Position numbers and translations under genes: made by a program. Source: Aalborgiella sp043740415 (lineage in GTDB: Bacteria; Pseudomonadota; Gammaproteobacteria; Burkholderiales; Burkholderiaceae_C). Taken from it: a DNA stretch of 64,000 bases. The DNA is taken from contig JAYUCJ010000152.1 in assembly GCA_043740415.1 (NCBI GenBank), positions 5,715-69,714 of the forward strand, given 5' to 3'. Under the pieces are notes generated by a model that did not search any database, was not told the DNA's origin, and was given only the letters and a program-made list of their open reading frames with translations. This document shows, in pieces, positions 53,509-61,354 of this stretch. Each line of letters begins with the position of its first letter. Within the stretch, counting starts at the first letter, position 1.

Positions 53509-54429
53509 ATGCGAATTTTAAATTTTTTATACATTACTTCTGCATTAACGGTATTGGTTGGTTGTGTATCACCCATACAAACACCAGAAGAGGTTAGTAG
53601 AAATAATGACTTATTAGCTACTCAGATATTGCAATCAAAAAGCAAGAGCAGTCAAACTATACAAAATAAATCTCTCGATAATACTCCAACCATACAAAGG
53701 GTATCAGGTATTTACTTTGGATTAGCACTCGATGGTGTATCGCCAGCTTTTGAGGGTGATATTAAGCGAGTACAAAATTTATTTTTTGACGAAATTGCTA
53801 AGGGTCCTAGCTTGCTACTCAGCAATTCCGAAACAAATGAACAAATATACCCACGTGCGGATTTCAGAACCATCCCAGAGGCAGCAAAGGCTGTAGGGAA
53901 TTACCGTGTTGAGCCCGATATCGGGTTAACAACACCGGGCCTAAAAGTGGTAGTTGTTTCATCACACGGCAGAGAAAAGCACTTGCGACTACGTGTAGGA
54001 AAAAATCGGATCCAAGGCGAAGTAAGTGATGCTTACCTCTTGAAACTACTTGCTGATATTGATGGCTCAAGCAAAACTCCTACGCTGTTGATTATTTCAG
54101 CCTGCCACTCGGGCTCTTTTATTCCACTTCTTGCTGCGCCCAATAGAATTATCATGACGGCAGCAGCCAGTGATAAATTATCATTTGGCTGTGGCACAGA
54201 TTCTAAAAATACGGCATTTACTGAACACTTACTAGATCAAAACATTGACACGAAATTATCATTGCACAATCTTTTTGATAGTGCTTTAAAACGTATTTCC
54301 GATTTTGAAATAAAAATGAAAATCGCAACCTCATCACCACAAATATCTGTGGGTGCAAATATGCAGAGATTGTATGAAGCACGCATTGAAGAGTGGGATA
54401 AAATTTTAACCAAAGAAAGAAAAGATTAA
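53509..54429 (+). CDS. Lipoprotein with C13/caspase-like cysteine peptidase domain
   Basis: The lipoprotein signal (LTVLVGC, Cys19) predicts anchoring outside the cytoplasm. From residue 65 the protein follows the C13 (legumain-type) pattern: YFGLALDGV, VVVVSSHGRE with His153, and LLIISACHSGSFI with Cys199, the expected catalytic dyad. A serine/glutamine-rich linker spans about 34-58. Its position between peptide genes suggests it cleaves the exported peptides or a target in the envelope. This role is inferred. Confidence 0.78.
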   Translation: MRILNFLYITSALTVLVGCVSPIQTPEEVSRNNDLLATQILQSKSKSSQTIQNKSLDNTPTIQRVSGIYFGLALDGVSPAFEGDIKRVQNLFFDEIAKGPSLLLSNSETNEQIYPRADFRTIPEAAKAVGNYRVEPDIGLTTPGLKVVVVSSHGREKHLRLRVGKNRIQGEVSDAYLLKLLADIDGSSKTPTLLIISACHSGSFIPLLAAPNRIIMTAAASDKLSFGCGTDSKNTAFTEHLLDQNIDTKLSLHNLFDSALKRISDFEIKMKIATSSPQISVGANMQRLYEARIEEWDKILTKERKD

Positions 54430-54439
54430 ATACAAATAG

Positions 54440-54688
54440 TTAATTCCAAATTACTGTCCTATAAATGGCGGCAATACTCAATACCGAAATATACCAACCC
54501 CTGTCATTGCATCAATAGCGCAAGTATCCGCAAGAGCCCGAAACGTGATGCCTAGTAATGATGCTAACGGTGATACCGCGCCATACTGCAACCAATACTC
54601 TCACAAAGCAGTTGCGTCTAAAAACGGTGACCGCAACGGTTTAGGTCAGCAATACAGTTGGGGAACTTGGTGGGATGATACGAATTGA
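54440..54688 (+). pseudogene. Second decayed or start-less copy of the second peptide
   Basis: The frame encodes INGGNTQ...PTPVIASIAQVSARA...DTAPYCNQY and ends SWGTWWDDTN, matching the peptide at 55414 almost throughout. An in-frame TAG lies just upstream at 54437 and there is no ATG, GTG or TTG before the GG site. The leader is therefore lost unless ATT at 54443 is used. It overlaps nothing and was not included by ordinary start-codon rules. Confidence 0.62.
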
Positions 54689-54713
54689 GTTTTTATGTGC
54701 ATAAATGTGCCAC

Positions 54714-54758
54714 TAGCCGGCGTATTTATTGCCTAGACAGCTATATTATTTATAGCAA
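54714..54758 (-). repeat. AINTP element after the second decayed peptide
   Basis: TAGCCGGCGTATTTATTGCC, then GCTATATTATTTATAGCA, a near-consensus copy in reverse orientation, 25 bp past the peptide stop. It also precedes the CPBP gene at 54786. Confidence 0.92.
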
Positions 54759-54785
54759 AAATTTCATCTAATATCAAATAAAAAC

Positions 54786-55280
54786 ATGCAGAGTATCGCA
54801 AAAATTTACGGTTTTTTAATTTCTAACAAAATTTCATTCCCAAAATATATCGGCATTGTATTTTTAATAGAATTATTGTCAGCCATATTTCTTGCTTTAC
54901 TTGTTTTTGTTTTCATTGACATCTTTGATTTAAATTACGCCGCATTTCCTGAGCACGATTTATCTTGGGGAACATTTTGGAAGGGAGTCGTTTTTGCACC
55001 TACTCTTGAAACCTATTTATTGATTTTAACTTTGCATATTTTGCGAAGTTTCGACATTCAAGGTTTAAAACTTGCAAGTATTGCTGCCATATTCTGGGGC
55101 GCATTACATGGGGTTCAAAGTTGGCCTTGGTTTTTTGCACCTGCATGGATATTTTTCATCTATTCAACGGCTTACGAAACATGGCGTTTGACATCTTTTA
55201 AGAAAGCTTATTTTGCCGCTGCTATTCCGCATGCTCTGAATAATTTGGTAGCCCTGTTCGCTAATAGCTACGACATCTAA
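54786..55280 (+). CDS. CPBP-like (CAAX protease family) membrane protein, second copy
   Basis: This 164-residue protein has the same layout as the one at 52244: Glu75 (APTLETYLL), His108 (WGALHGVQ) and His149/Asn153 (IPHALNN), and ends in YDI. About five membrane segments. Its stop overlaps the start of a fragment of the exporter gene as TAATG, showing that it once directly preceded the ABC transporter. Immunity or processing function is inferred. Confidence 0.7.
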   Translation: MQSIAKIYGFLISNKISFPKYIGIVFLIELLSAIFLALLVFVFIDIFDLNYAAFPEHDLSWGTFWKGVVFAPTLETYLLILTLHILRSFDIQGLKLASIAAIFWGALHGVQSWPWFFAPAWIFFIYSTAYETWRLTSFKKAYFAAAIPHALNNLVALFANSYDI

Positions 55281-55356
55281 TGCGCGTCATCATTCAATCC
55301 GAAGCCAGCGAATGCGCGCTGGCTAGTTTGGCTATGGTTTGCAGTGCGCATGGGCT
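55278..55356 (+). pseudogene. Duplicated 5' fragment of the C39 ABC transporter gene
   Basis: These 79 bp match 56690-56768 with one difference (GTC for ATC, codon 3). They include the TAATG overlap and the codons for the catalytic Cys12. Beyond the junction the frame runs into unrelated A+T-rich sequence. The fragment marks the left edge of a 1.4-kb segment, holding a peptide gene and a BRO-N-type gene, set between the CPBP gene and the transporter. Confidence 0.88.
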
Positions 55357-55413
55357 ATCAGTCAATAAGAGAGTTTTTAAGAAAATAATCTTTATTAATC
55401 AAAGGAGGATTTT

Positions 55414-55674
55414 ATGGAGCAACTTAATAAATCAACATTGTCATTAATATTGGGGGGCAATAACGTCCCGGGAAAAGTGCCGGCAGCTGTACTCGCATCA
55501 ATGACGCAAGTATCCAGTAGAGTAAGTGATACATTACGGATTATGAATACGCATGACGATGCCGCGCCATACTGCAATCAATATTTACACGTGGCTATTG
55601 CTCCAAAAAACGGTGACCGCAACGCCTTGGGGCAGCAATATAGCTGGGGCACTTGGTGGGATGATACACATTGA
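55414..55674 (+). CDS. Double-glycine leader peptide, bacteriocin-like (second type, intact)
   Basis: This 86-residue precursor has leader MEQLNKSTLSLILGG and a 71-residue mature part with a single cysteine (APYCNQY). It has a conserved C-terminal block with QQYSWGTWWDDTH. AAAGGAGG lies ideally before the ATG. It is the only copy of its family here with both the GG site and the aromatic tail, and so the probable functional cargo. Confidence 0.78.
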   Translation: MEQLNKSTLSLILGGNNVPGKVPAAVLASMTQVSSRVSDTLRIMNTHDDAAPYCNQYLHVAIAPKNGDRNALGQQYSWGTWWDDTH

Positions 55675-55699
55675 GTTTTTAGAGGCAAGAATATACCGT

Positions 55700-55740
55700 T
55701 AGCCGACGTATTTATTGCCTAATATGCTATGAACTTTAAT
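55700..55740 (-). repeat. AINTP element after the intact second peptide
   Basis: TAGCCGACGTATTTATTGCC is followed by ATGCTATGAACTTTAATTA; the second palindrome arm is eroded. It lies 26 bp past the peptide stop, as in the other two copies. The rest of the 166-bp gap before the BRO-N gene holds no other feature. Confidence 0.78.
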
Positions 55741-55840
55741 TATTTTATTTTGTGATGTCACATATTTTTCCACTTGCATTAGCCGCGTAACGATGGTAAA
55801 TTACTGTCATTAAACACAGTAGTCAACCAAGGTAATTCAC

Positions 55841-56692
55841 ATGAAAATTCTTCCAACCGATTTCGATGGTCAATCTATCCGCCGCGTGTATGACGAGGAC
55901 ACTGAAATGTGGTGGTTTTCTGTGGTGGACGTGGTGCAGGTGCTGACGCAGCAGGCTGATGACTTGACGGCTCGCAAGTACTGGAATCAGCTGAAACGCA
56001 GGCTTGAGAATGAAGGCAGCCAACTGGTGACAGACTGTCACCAGTTGAAAATGACAGCGGCAGATGGCAAACAACGCTTAACAGATGCTGCAAGCGCCGA
56101 AACTTTGCTGCGTCTCGTTCAATCCGTCCCCAGCCCCAAAGCTGAACCCATCAAACTGTGGCTAGCTAAAACTGGCTATGAGCGTATGCAAGAAATGGCA
56201 GACCCTGCGCTGTCTTTGAATCGTGCCCGCGAAACGTGGGAGCAACATGGGCGTAGCGACAAATGGATTCAGCAACGGATGACGGGACAGGAAACCCGCA
56301 ACAAATTGACTGACTATTGGCGTGAGCACGATGTCAAACCTGGTCAAGAGTTTGCTATTTTGACCAATATCATCCACCAAGCTTGGACAGGCGTAAGCGT
56401 CAAAGAGCACAAAACTGCTAAGAATCTGACTAGCCATAACCTGCGCGACCACATGACTGAAGCAGAGCTTATTTTTACAGCTCTGGCTGAGCTATCTACG
56501 CGGCAGATTGCAGAGAACCGCCATGCAACGGGTTTACCCGAAAATGCCACGGCCGCCAAAGTGGGTGGCAGTATTGCACGCCAAGCACGTCAGCAGCTAG
56601 AAAGCGAAACGAGCAAATCAGTGGTGACTAGCAGCAACTACTTGCCGCCAAAGAATACTAAGCTTCTCAAGCCCCAAAAACCGTCACCTTAA
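55841..56692 (+). CDS. BRO-N/DinD-type protein
   Basis: This 283-residue protein has a BRO-N-like start (RRVYDEDTEMWWFSVVDVVQVLT) and a long helical C-terminus (ARETWEQHGRSDKWIQQRMTGQETR), as in DNA-damage-inducible protein D and phage antirepressors. Its stop overlaps the transporter ATG as TAATG. It has no clear link to peptide export and probably arrived with the inserted segment. It may regulate the locus; that is speculation. Confidence 0.75.
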   Translation: MKILPTDFDGQSIRRVYDEDTEMWWFSVVDVVQVLTQQADDLTARKYWNQLKRRLENEGSQLVTDCHQLKMTAADGKQRLTDAASAETLLRLVQSVPSPKAEPIKLWLAKTGYERMQEMADPALSLNRARETWEQHGRSDKWIQQRMTGQETRNKLTDYWREHDVKPGQEFAILTNIIHQAWTGVSVKEHKTAKNLTSHNLRDHMTEAELIFTALAELSTRQIAENRHATGLPENATAAKVGGSIARQARQQLESETSKSVVTSSNYLPPKNTKLLKPQKPSP

Positions 56693-58806
56693 TGCGCATC
56701 ATCATTCAATCCGAAGCCAGCGAATGCGCGCTGGCTAGTTTGGCTATGGTTTGCAGTGCGCATGGGCTGCAGGTGGATTTGGCGGATTTGCGGCGGCGGT
56801 TTGTGGTGTCTATCAAGGGCGCTACCATGCAGCAGCTGGTGCAGCATGCGGATGGGCTGAACTTTAGCTCACGCCCGCTGCGGTTGGAGCTGGATGAGCT
56901 TAGCCAGCTTCAACGGCCCTGCATTTTGCACTGGGGGCTGAACCATTTTGTGGTGTTGGTCAAGGTGCGTAAGAACCACATCGTGATTTACGACCCTGCG
57001 GTGGGTGAGCGGCGGGTGGTGATGGAAGATGTGTCGCGGCACTTCACGGGTATTGCGCTGGAATTAACGCCGAATGCCAGTTTTGAGCCTAGCGACCAGC
57101 GACAGCGGGTGTCGCTTGCGGCGCTGACTGGTAAGGTGCTAGGGCTGAAGCGTTCGATGTTTCAGATATTTGCATTGGCCATGGTGTTGCAGCTTTTTGC
57201 CATTGCCGCACCGCTGTTGAACCAGCTGGTGGTGGACGATGCGATTGCGACGTATGACAAAGATTTACTCTCGGTGCTGATTGTTGGTTTTGCCTTGCTG
57301 ATGTTGATTCAGACTTTGCTGGGCTTGGCGCGTAGCTGGATGGTGATGGCGCTGAGCATGTCGCTTAGCCTGCAGTGGACGAGCAATGTGTTTAGCCACC
57401 TGCTGAAGCTGCCGATTGAGTATTTTGAAAAACGGCATTTGGGCGATGTGGTGTCGCGCTTTGGGTCTGTCAATACGATTCAAAAAACGCTGACAAGCAG
57501 CTTGATTGAAGCGGTGCTGGACGGGTTGATGAGCGTTGCCGCACTGGGCATGATGCTGCTATATTCGCCGCTTTTGGCCGCCGTGGTAGTGGGCGCGGTA
57601 GTTATCTATGCGCTTTTACGCTGGGCGATGTACAAACCTTTTCGTGATGCGAGTGCGGAGCGTTTAGTGGTAGCTGCTAAAGAGAATACGCATTTTCTAG
57701 AGTCGCTTCGCGCCATCACGCCGCTGAAACTCTTTGGGCGTGAAAACGAGCGCCGCGCACGCTGGCAAAACCTGCTGATTGATGTACAAAACCGCGACAT
57801 CAAAACCGCCAAAATGGGCATCGCGTTCAGCACGGCAAACACGTTTATTTCTGGCATTGAAAACTTGGTGGTACTTTGGTTGGGGGCAGGTTTGGCAATG
57901 CAAAGCTCGCCACAAGGACAAAGCAGCTTCACCATTGGTATGCTGTTTGCCTTCATCAGCTACAAAGGGCAGTTTTCTAGCCGCATGGCGACCTTGATTA
58001 ACTACTTTGTTGAAATCAAAATGCTGGGCTTGCATGCAGAGCGTTTGGCAGATATTGCGCTGACTGAGCCTGAAAAAGACGCCGTACCTGACAACACGTT
58101 GCAGCATCTTGAACCCAAAATTGAACTCAAAAACGTAAGTTTTCGCTACGGGGAAGGTGAGCCTTGGCTACTGAAAGAAACCAACGTGGTGCTCAACGCC
58201 GGGGAAAGCGTGGCGATTGTGGGGGTGAGTGGCTGCGGTAAGACGACTTTGTTGAAGCTTATTTTGGGTTTGCAGCAAGTGGTGGAAGGGGAAATTTTGT
58301 ACGGTGGCATCCCCGTCAAACAACTGGGATTACAAAATTACCGCAAATTGATTGGTACGGTGATGCAAGAAGATGTTTTACTGGCTGGCAGCATTGCAGA
58401 AAATATCAGCTTTTTTGATGTTCACTTTGACATGGAGCGGGTGCAAACATGTGGTCAACTCGCGGCAGTGCACGACGACATTGCGCGTATGCCTATGGGC
58501 TACCAAACTTTGGTGGGGGATATGGGTTCTGCTTTGTCGGGCGGGCAAAAACAACGTGTTTTGCTAGCCCGCGCTTTGTACAAACAGCCGAAAGTGCTGG
58601 CTTTGGATGAAGCGACCAGCCATTTAGACATCACCAATGAGAGACGAGTGACACAAACTTTGACGCAAATGAGCTTGACCCGCATCATTGTGGCGCACAG
58701 GCCCGAGACGATTGCTGCGGCGCAGCGGGTGATTGCTTTAGAGAATGGAAAAATAATTGAGTTGCGACCGGCAGCAGCGTTTGAGAGCTTACAAGAAGCG
58801 GCATAA
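56692..58806 (+). CDS. Peptidase-containing (C39) ABC transporter for double-glycine peptides
   Basis: This 704-residue exporter cuts the GG leader and pumps the peptide out. The C39 domain has Cys12 (ASECALA), His85 (HWGLNHF) and Asp101 (IYDPAVG). Six helices span about 155-430. The nucleotide-binding domain has Walker A GVSGCGKTT (about 511-519), signature LSGGQKQR and Walker B VLALDEATSHLD. It works with the HlyD adaptor at 50761 and an outer-membrane channel encoded elsewhere. Confidence 0.95.
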   Translation: MRIIIQSEASECALASLAMVCSAHGLQVDLADLRRRFVVSIKGATMQQLVQHADGLNFSSRPLRLELDELSQLQRPCILHWGLNHFVVLVKVRKNHIVIYDPAVGERRVVMEDVSRHFTGIALELTPNASFEPSDQRQRVSLAALTGKVLGLKRSMFQIFALAMVLQLFAIAAPLLNQLVVDDAIATYDKDLLSVLIVGFALLMLIQTLLGLARSWMVMALSMSLSLQWTSNVFSHLLKLPIEYFEKRHLGDVVSRFGSVNTIQKTLTSSLIEAVLDGLMSVAALGMMLLYSPLLAAVVVGAVVIYALLRWAMYKPFRDASAERLVVAAKENTHFLESLRAITPLKLFGRENERRARWQNLLIDVQNRDIKTAKMGIAFSTANTFISGIENLVVLWLGAGLAMQSSPQGQSSFTIGMLFAFISYKGQFSSRMATLINYFVEIKMLGLHAERLADIALTEPEKDAVPDNTLQHLEPKIELKNVSFRYGEGEPWLLKETNVVLNAGESVAIVGVSGCGKTTLLKLILGLQQVVEGEILYGGIPVKQLGLQNYRKLIGTVMQEDVLLAGSIAENISFFDVHFDMERVQTCGQLAAVHDDIARMPMGYQTLVGDMGSALSGGQKQRVLLARALYKQPKVLALDEATSHLDITNERRVTQTLTQMSLTRIIVAHRPETIAAAQRVIALENGKIIELRPAAAFESLQEAA

Positions 58807-58810
58807 AAAA

Positions 58811-59190
58811 TGTGAAGCTCGCCGATACGCCGGATTTTGTGCGGCACAACCCGAAAGCTGCGCCGTGACCGTCATTCATCTTGGCCTTGGGTCACCCCAA
58901 GGCTCGGTGCTACCTACCCGCCATCTCTCTTAGCGAACCGCCAAGTGAGACGATTCGGCGAACCTAGTCACCTCTGGATGGCCTATTTGGTATTGCTGCG
59001 CGTAGAGATTGCCCGTTTCACCCGCTATGAGTTTCCCCATAGCGACTCGTCTCTGTTGCTCTGATCCTCACCTTATATCTTTCGACTTTCAGTGGGCAGC
59101 CGTTAGCTGCTACGCTGTCCTATGCAGTCCGGACGTTCCTCCAGTGCTTGGTTTCCCAAATTGCACCAGCGACGGCCTAGCGAGCTTCAC
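58811..59190 (-). ncRNA. rnpB: RNase P RNA (bacterial class A)
   Basis: The minus strand starts GAAGCTCGCTAGGCCGTCGC and contains the conserved core GAGGAACGTCCGGAC. It ends with the matching 3' strand of the first helix (CCGGCGTATCGGCGAGCTTC), about 380 nt in all. A GATAAT -10 box lies at 59197-59202, placing the 5' end near 59190. The 3' end is followed by a T run in front of the convergent transporter stop. Confidence 0.95.
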
Positions 59191-59248
59191 AGAGGCATTA
59201 TCCCACGCCAAATCCAGTCCATCGTAACTCGTCTTCAGATATCCACTG

Positions 59249-59281
59249 CTTAGCCATTACTTAGCCATTACTTAGCCATTA
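59249..59281. repeat. 11-bp tandem repeat, three copies
   Basis: Three exact units of CTTAGCCATTA end in the stop codon of the downstream sugar-dehydrogenase-like gene. The repeat lies about 60 bp before the rnpB start and could vary in copy number. Confidence 0.85.
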
Positions 59282-60580
59282 CTTTCCACTCACTCGCCAA
59301 ATCCTGTTGCCAACATCATCCGCAACCAACAGCGCACCTTGTTTGTCGATAGCAACACCGACGGGGCGGCCGAGCGCCTTGCCATCGTCACTCAAGAATC
59401 CTGTTAAAACGTCAACGGGTAACCCTTTGGGTTTGCCATTTTCAAAAGGTACAAATATCACTTTATAACCGCTGTGCGGTCGTCTATTCCAGGAACCATG
59501 TTGACCAATAAACATGCCCTGCGAGAAGATTGCAGGCAGTTTGCTACCGGTTGAAAACGCCAGCCCTAGCGATGCAGTATGTGACCCTAAGGCATAGTCC
59601 GGTACCAGTGCTTCTGCCACCATCGCAGGCTGTTGCGGTTGAACCCTCTGATCAACATGTTGGCCGAAATAACTATACGGCCAACCATAAAAACCACCAC
59701 TTATGACCGATGTCAGGTAGTCCGGCACCAAATCACTGCCGAGTTCATCACGTTCATTCACCACCGTCCATAAAGCGCCACTTGTGGGCTCCCATGCCAT
59801 GCCGTTCGGGTTGCGCAAGCCGGATGCAAACAGTCGATGTGCGCCGGATTTGATATCGACCTCCCAAATGGCGGCACGCTCAAACTCCGCCTCCATGCCA
59901 CTTTCGGCGATATTGCTGTTTGAACCTACGGTCACATACAGCTTGCTGGCATCAGTGCTGGCGATGATGTTTTTGGTCCAATGGTGGTTTATGGGGCCTG
60001 CAGGCAAATCCAATAATTTTCTGCCTGCCACTTTGATCTGCGTATCACCCGTGGTGTAAGGGAAGCGCAACACCGCATCGGTGTTGGCAACATAAAGTTC
60101 GTTGCCAACCAAAGCGATGCCGAAGGGTGAATTCAAGCCGCTCAAAAACACGGATCGAACATCAGCCACGCCATCGCCATTGGTGTCGCGCAACAAGGTG
60201 ATGCGGTTCGGGCTTGGAACAGCAGCCCCTGCCACAGACATCACCAGCCCGATGACCCAAGACTTGATACCCTTGTTGGCTTGTGCTTTTGGGGGTGCAT
60301 TAGATTCAGCCACAAGGACATCACCATTTGGCAACACATACAGCCAACGCGGATGTTCGAGATCAGCTGCAAATGCACCAACGCTGGTGCCTGCTGCCGT
60401 GAGTGGCTGAAGACCTGTATTCCAACCTTTGGCAGGTGCGATGTTCACCGTTGGAATTAGCGACTTACTCGGAGGCGGCAAAGCTGGTTGCGGGCCATAA
60501 CCCGCTTCAATCGGCAGCTTAGCCAAATCACTGCAAGCGGCAAGCAAAAATAGCAAGATTCCCATAACGAAGTTCAACAT
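59279..60580 (-). CDS. PQQ-dependent sorbosone-dehydrogenase-like lipoprotein
   Basis: This 433-residue protein has a lipoprotein signal (LLFLLAACSD, Cys16) and a beta-propeller (about 70-430). It has the soluble sugar-dehydrogenase pattern: DLEHPRWLYVLPNGDVLVAES, RDTNGDGVAD, GLRNPNGMAWEP, GGFYGWPYSYFGQ and GQHGSWNRRPHSGYKV. It would oxidise an unknown sugar or alcohol in the envelope with PQQ. It is probably in a stress-related group with DUF3309 and the collagen-like gene. Confidence 0.85.
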   Translation of the reverse strand: MLNFVMGILLFLLAACSDLAKLPIEAGYGPQPALPPPSKSLIPTVNIAPAKGWNTGLQPLTAAGTSVGAFAADLEHPRWLYVLPNGDVLVAESNAPPKAQANKGIKSWVIGLVMSVAGAAVPSPNRITLLRDTNGDGVADVRSVFLSGLNSPFGIALVGNELYVANTDAVLRFPYTTGDTQIKVAGRKLLDLPAGPINHHWTKNIIASTDASKLYVTVGSNSNIAESGMEAEFERAAIWEVDIKSGAHRLFASGLRNPNGMAWEPTSGALWTVVNERDELGSDLVPDYLTSVISGGFYGWPYSYFGQHVDQRVQPQQPAMVAEALVPDYALGSHTASLGLAFSTGSKLPAIFSQGMFIGQHGSWNRRPHSGYKVIFVPFENGKPKGLPVDVLTGFLSDDGKALGRPVGVAIDKQGALLVADDVGNRIWRVSGK

Positions 60581-60620
60581 CGATACACCTTGCCGCCATC
60601 AGCTCGACGCATGCAAAACC

Positions 60621-60779
60621 TCATAGTCGCCCCATCACCAGCAGTACCACGACGATGAGCACGATCAGCCCAATACCACCACTGGGGCCATAGCCCCAAC
60701 TCTTGCTGTGGGGCCAGCTAGGCAGTGCGCCAACCAGTATCAAGATCAAAACAATCAACAGTATGGTTCCTAAGCTCAT
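60621..60779 (-). CDS. DUF3309-family small membrane protein
   Basis: A 52-residue protein read from ATG 60779, preceded by TAGGAGAA. The sequence begins MSLGTILLIVLILILVGALP and contains PHSKSWGYGPSGG, the DUF3309 signature. Two hydrophobic segments flank the WGYGPSGG loop. The function is unknown; the family is common near stress genes in proteobacteria. Confidence 0.88.
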   Translation of the reverse strand: MSLGTILLIVLILILVGALPSWPHSKSWGYGPSGGIGLIVLIVVVLLVMGRL

Positions 60780-60820
60780 GATTTTCTCCTAAGGGTTGAG
60801 GCGTGTTTACTTATGCAAAT

Positions 60821-61099
60821 TTATTTTGGTGGTGGTGTTTCGGCTGGCACAACGATAACTGCGGTTCCGCCGCCTGCACCAGTTTTACCTGTATCGCCTT
60901 GGCTGCCCGTAGCACCAGTAGCACCAGTATTGCCTGTGCTTCCCGTGTTGCCACCTGCCCCTTGGCCACCGGTTGCACCCTGTGGACCAGCTGGTCCAGG
61001 CACAGCGACTGGCGTCGCAGGAACAATGACTGTGGGTCTGTCGCATGCTGTCAAACCCAGCGCGGCCAACATAGCTGAAACTAATAAATACTTGCTCAT
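60821..61099 (-). CDS. Collagen-like lipoprotein
   Basis: This 92-residue lipoprotein (LGLTACDR, Cys19) has about fourteen G-X-Y triplets at residues 35-76 (GPAGPQGATGGQG...). This is a bacterial collagen-like triple-helix segment rich in Thr and Asn. The tail is Val/Pro-rich. It is predicted to stand on the membrane surface as a trimer. The copy number of triplets may vary, since the coding DNA is repetitive. Confidence 0.85.
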   Translation of the reverse strand: MSKYLLVSAMLAALGLTACDRPTVIVPATPVAVPGPAGPQGATGGQGAGGNTGSTGNTGATGATGSQGDTGKTGAGGGTAVIVVPAETPPPK

Positions 61100-61127
61100 A
61101 TTGAATCCTTTAAATTAAAAAAACAGT

Positions 61128-61150
61128 GTGAACAGAAAACTGCTGTTCAC
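61128..61150. promoter_or_regulatory. Inverted repeat upstream of the collagen-like gene
   Basis: GTGAACAG-7-CTGTTCAC, a perfect 8-bp inverted repeat, lies 29 bp before the collagen-like gene in the 255-bp divergent gap to the AI-2E exporter. It is a candidate operator. A second dyad TTATCGAACATAA lies near 61236. Nothing else is seen in this gap. Confidence 0.45.
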
Positions 61151-61354
61151 TTTGAACCAAAAACATCTCAATTGGTAAATTGCGATAGATGTGGCGTAGT
61201 TTTAGAATAGTGAAATCCTTCAGACCTGACTGTGCGTTATCGAACATAACGACGATACATGTTAAAAAGCCCACTGTGTGCGACATCGAACAGTAGGTGG
61301 CAAGGTAATAGGCTATCGTTGCCGTGGGTTATTTGATTCATCAAAAATCTATCC

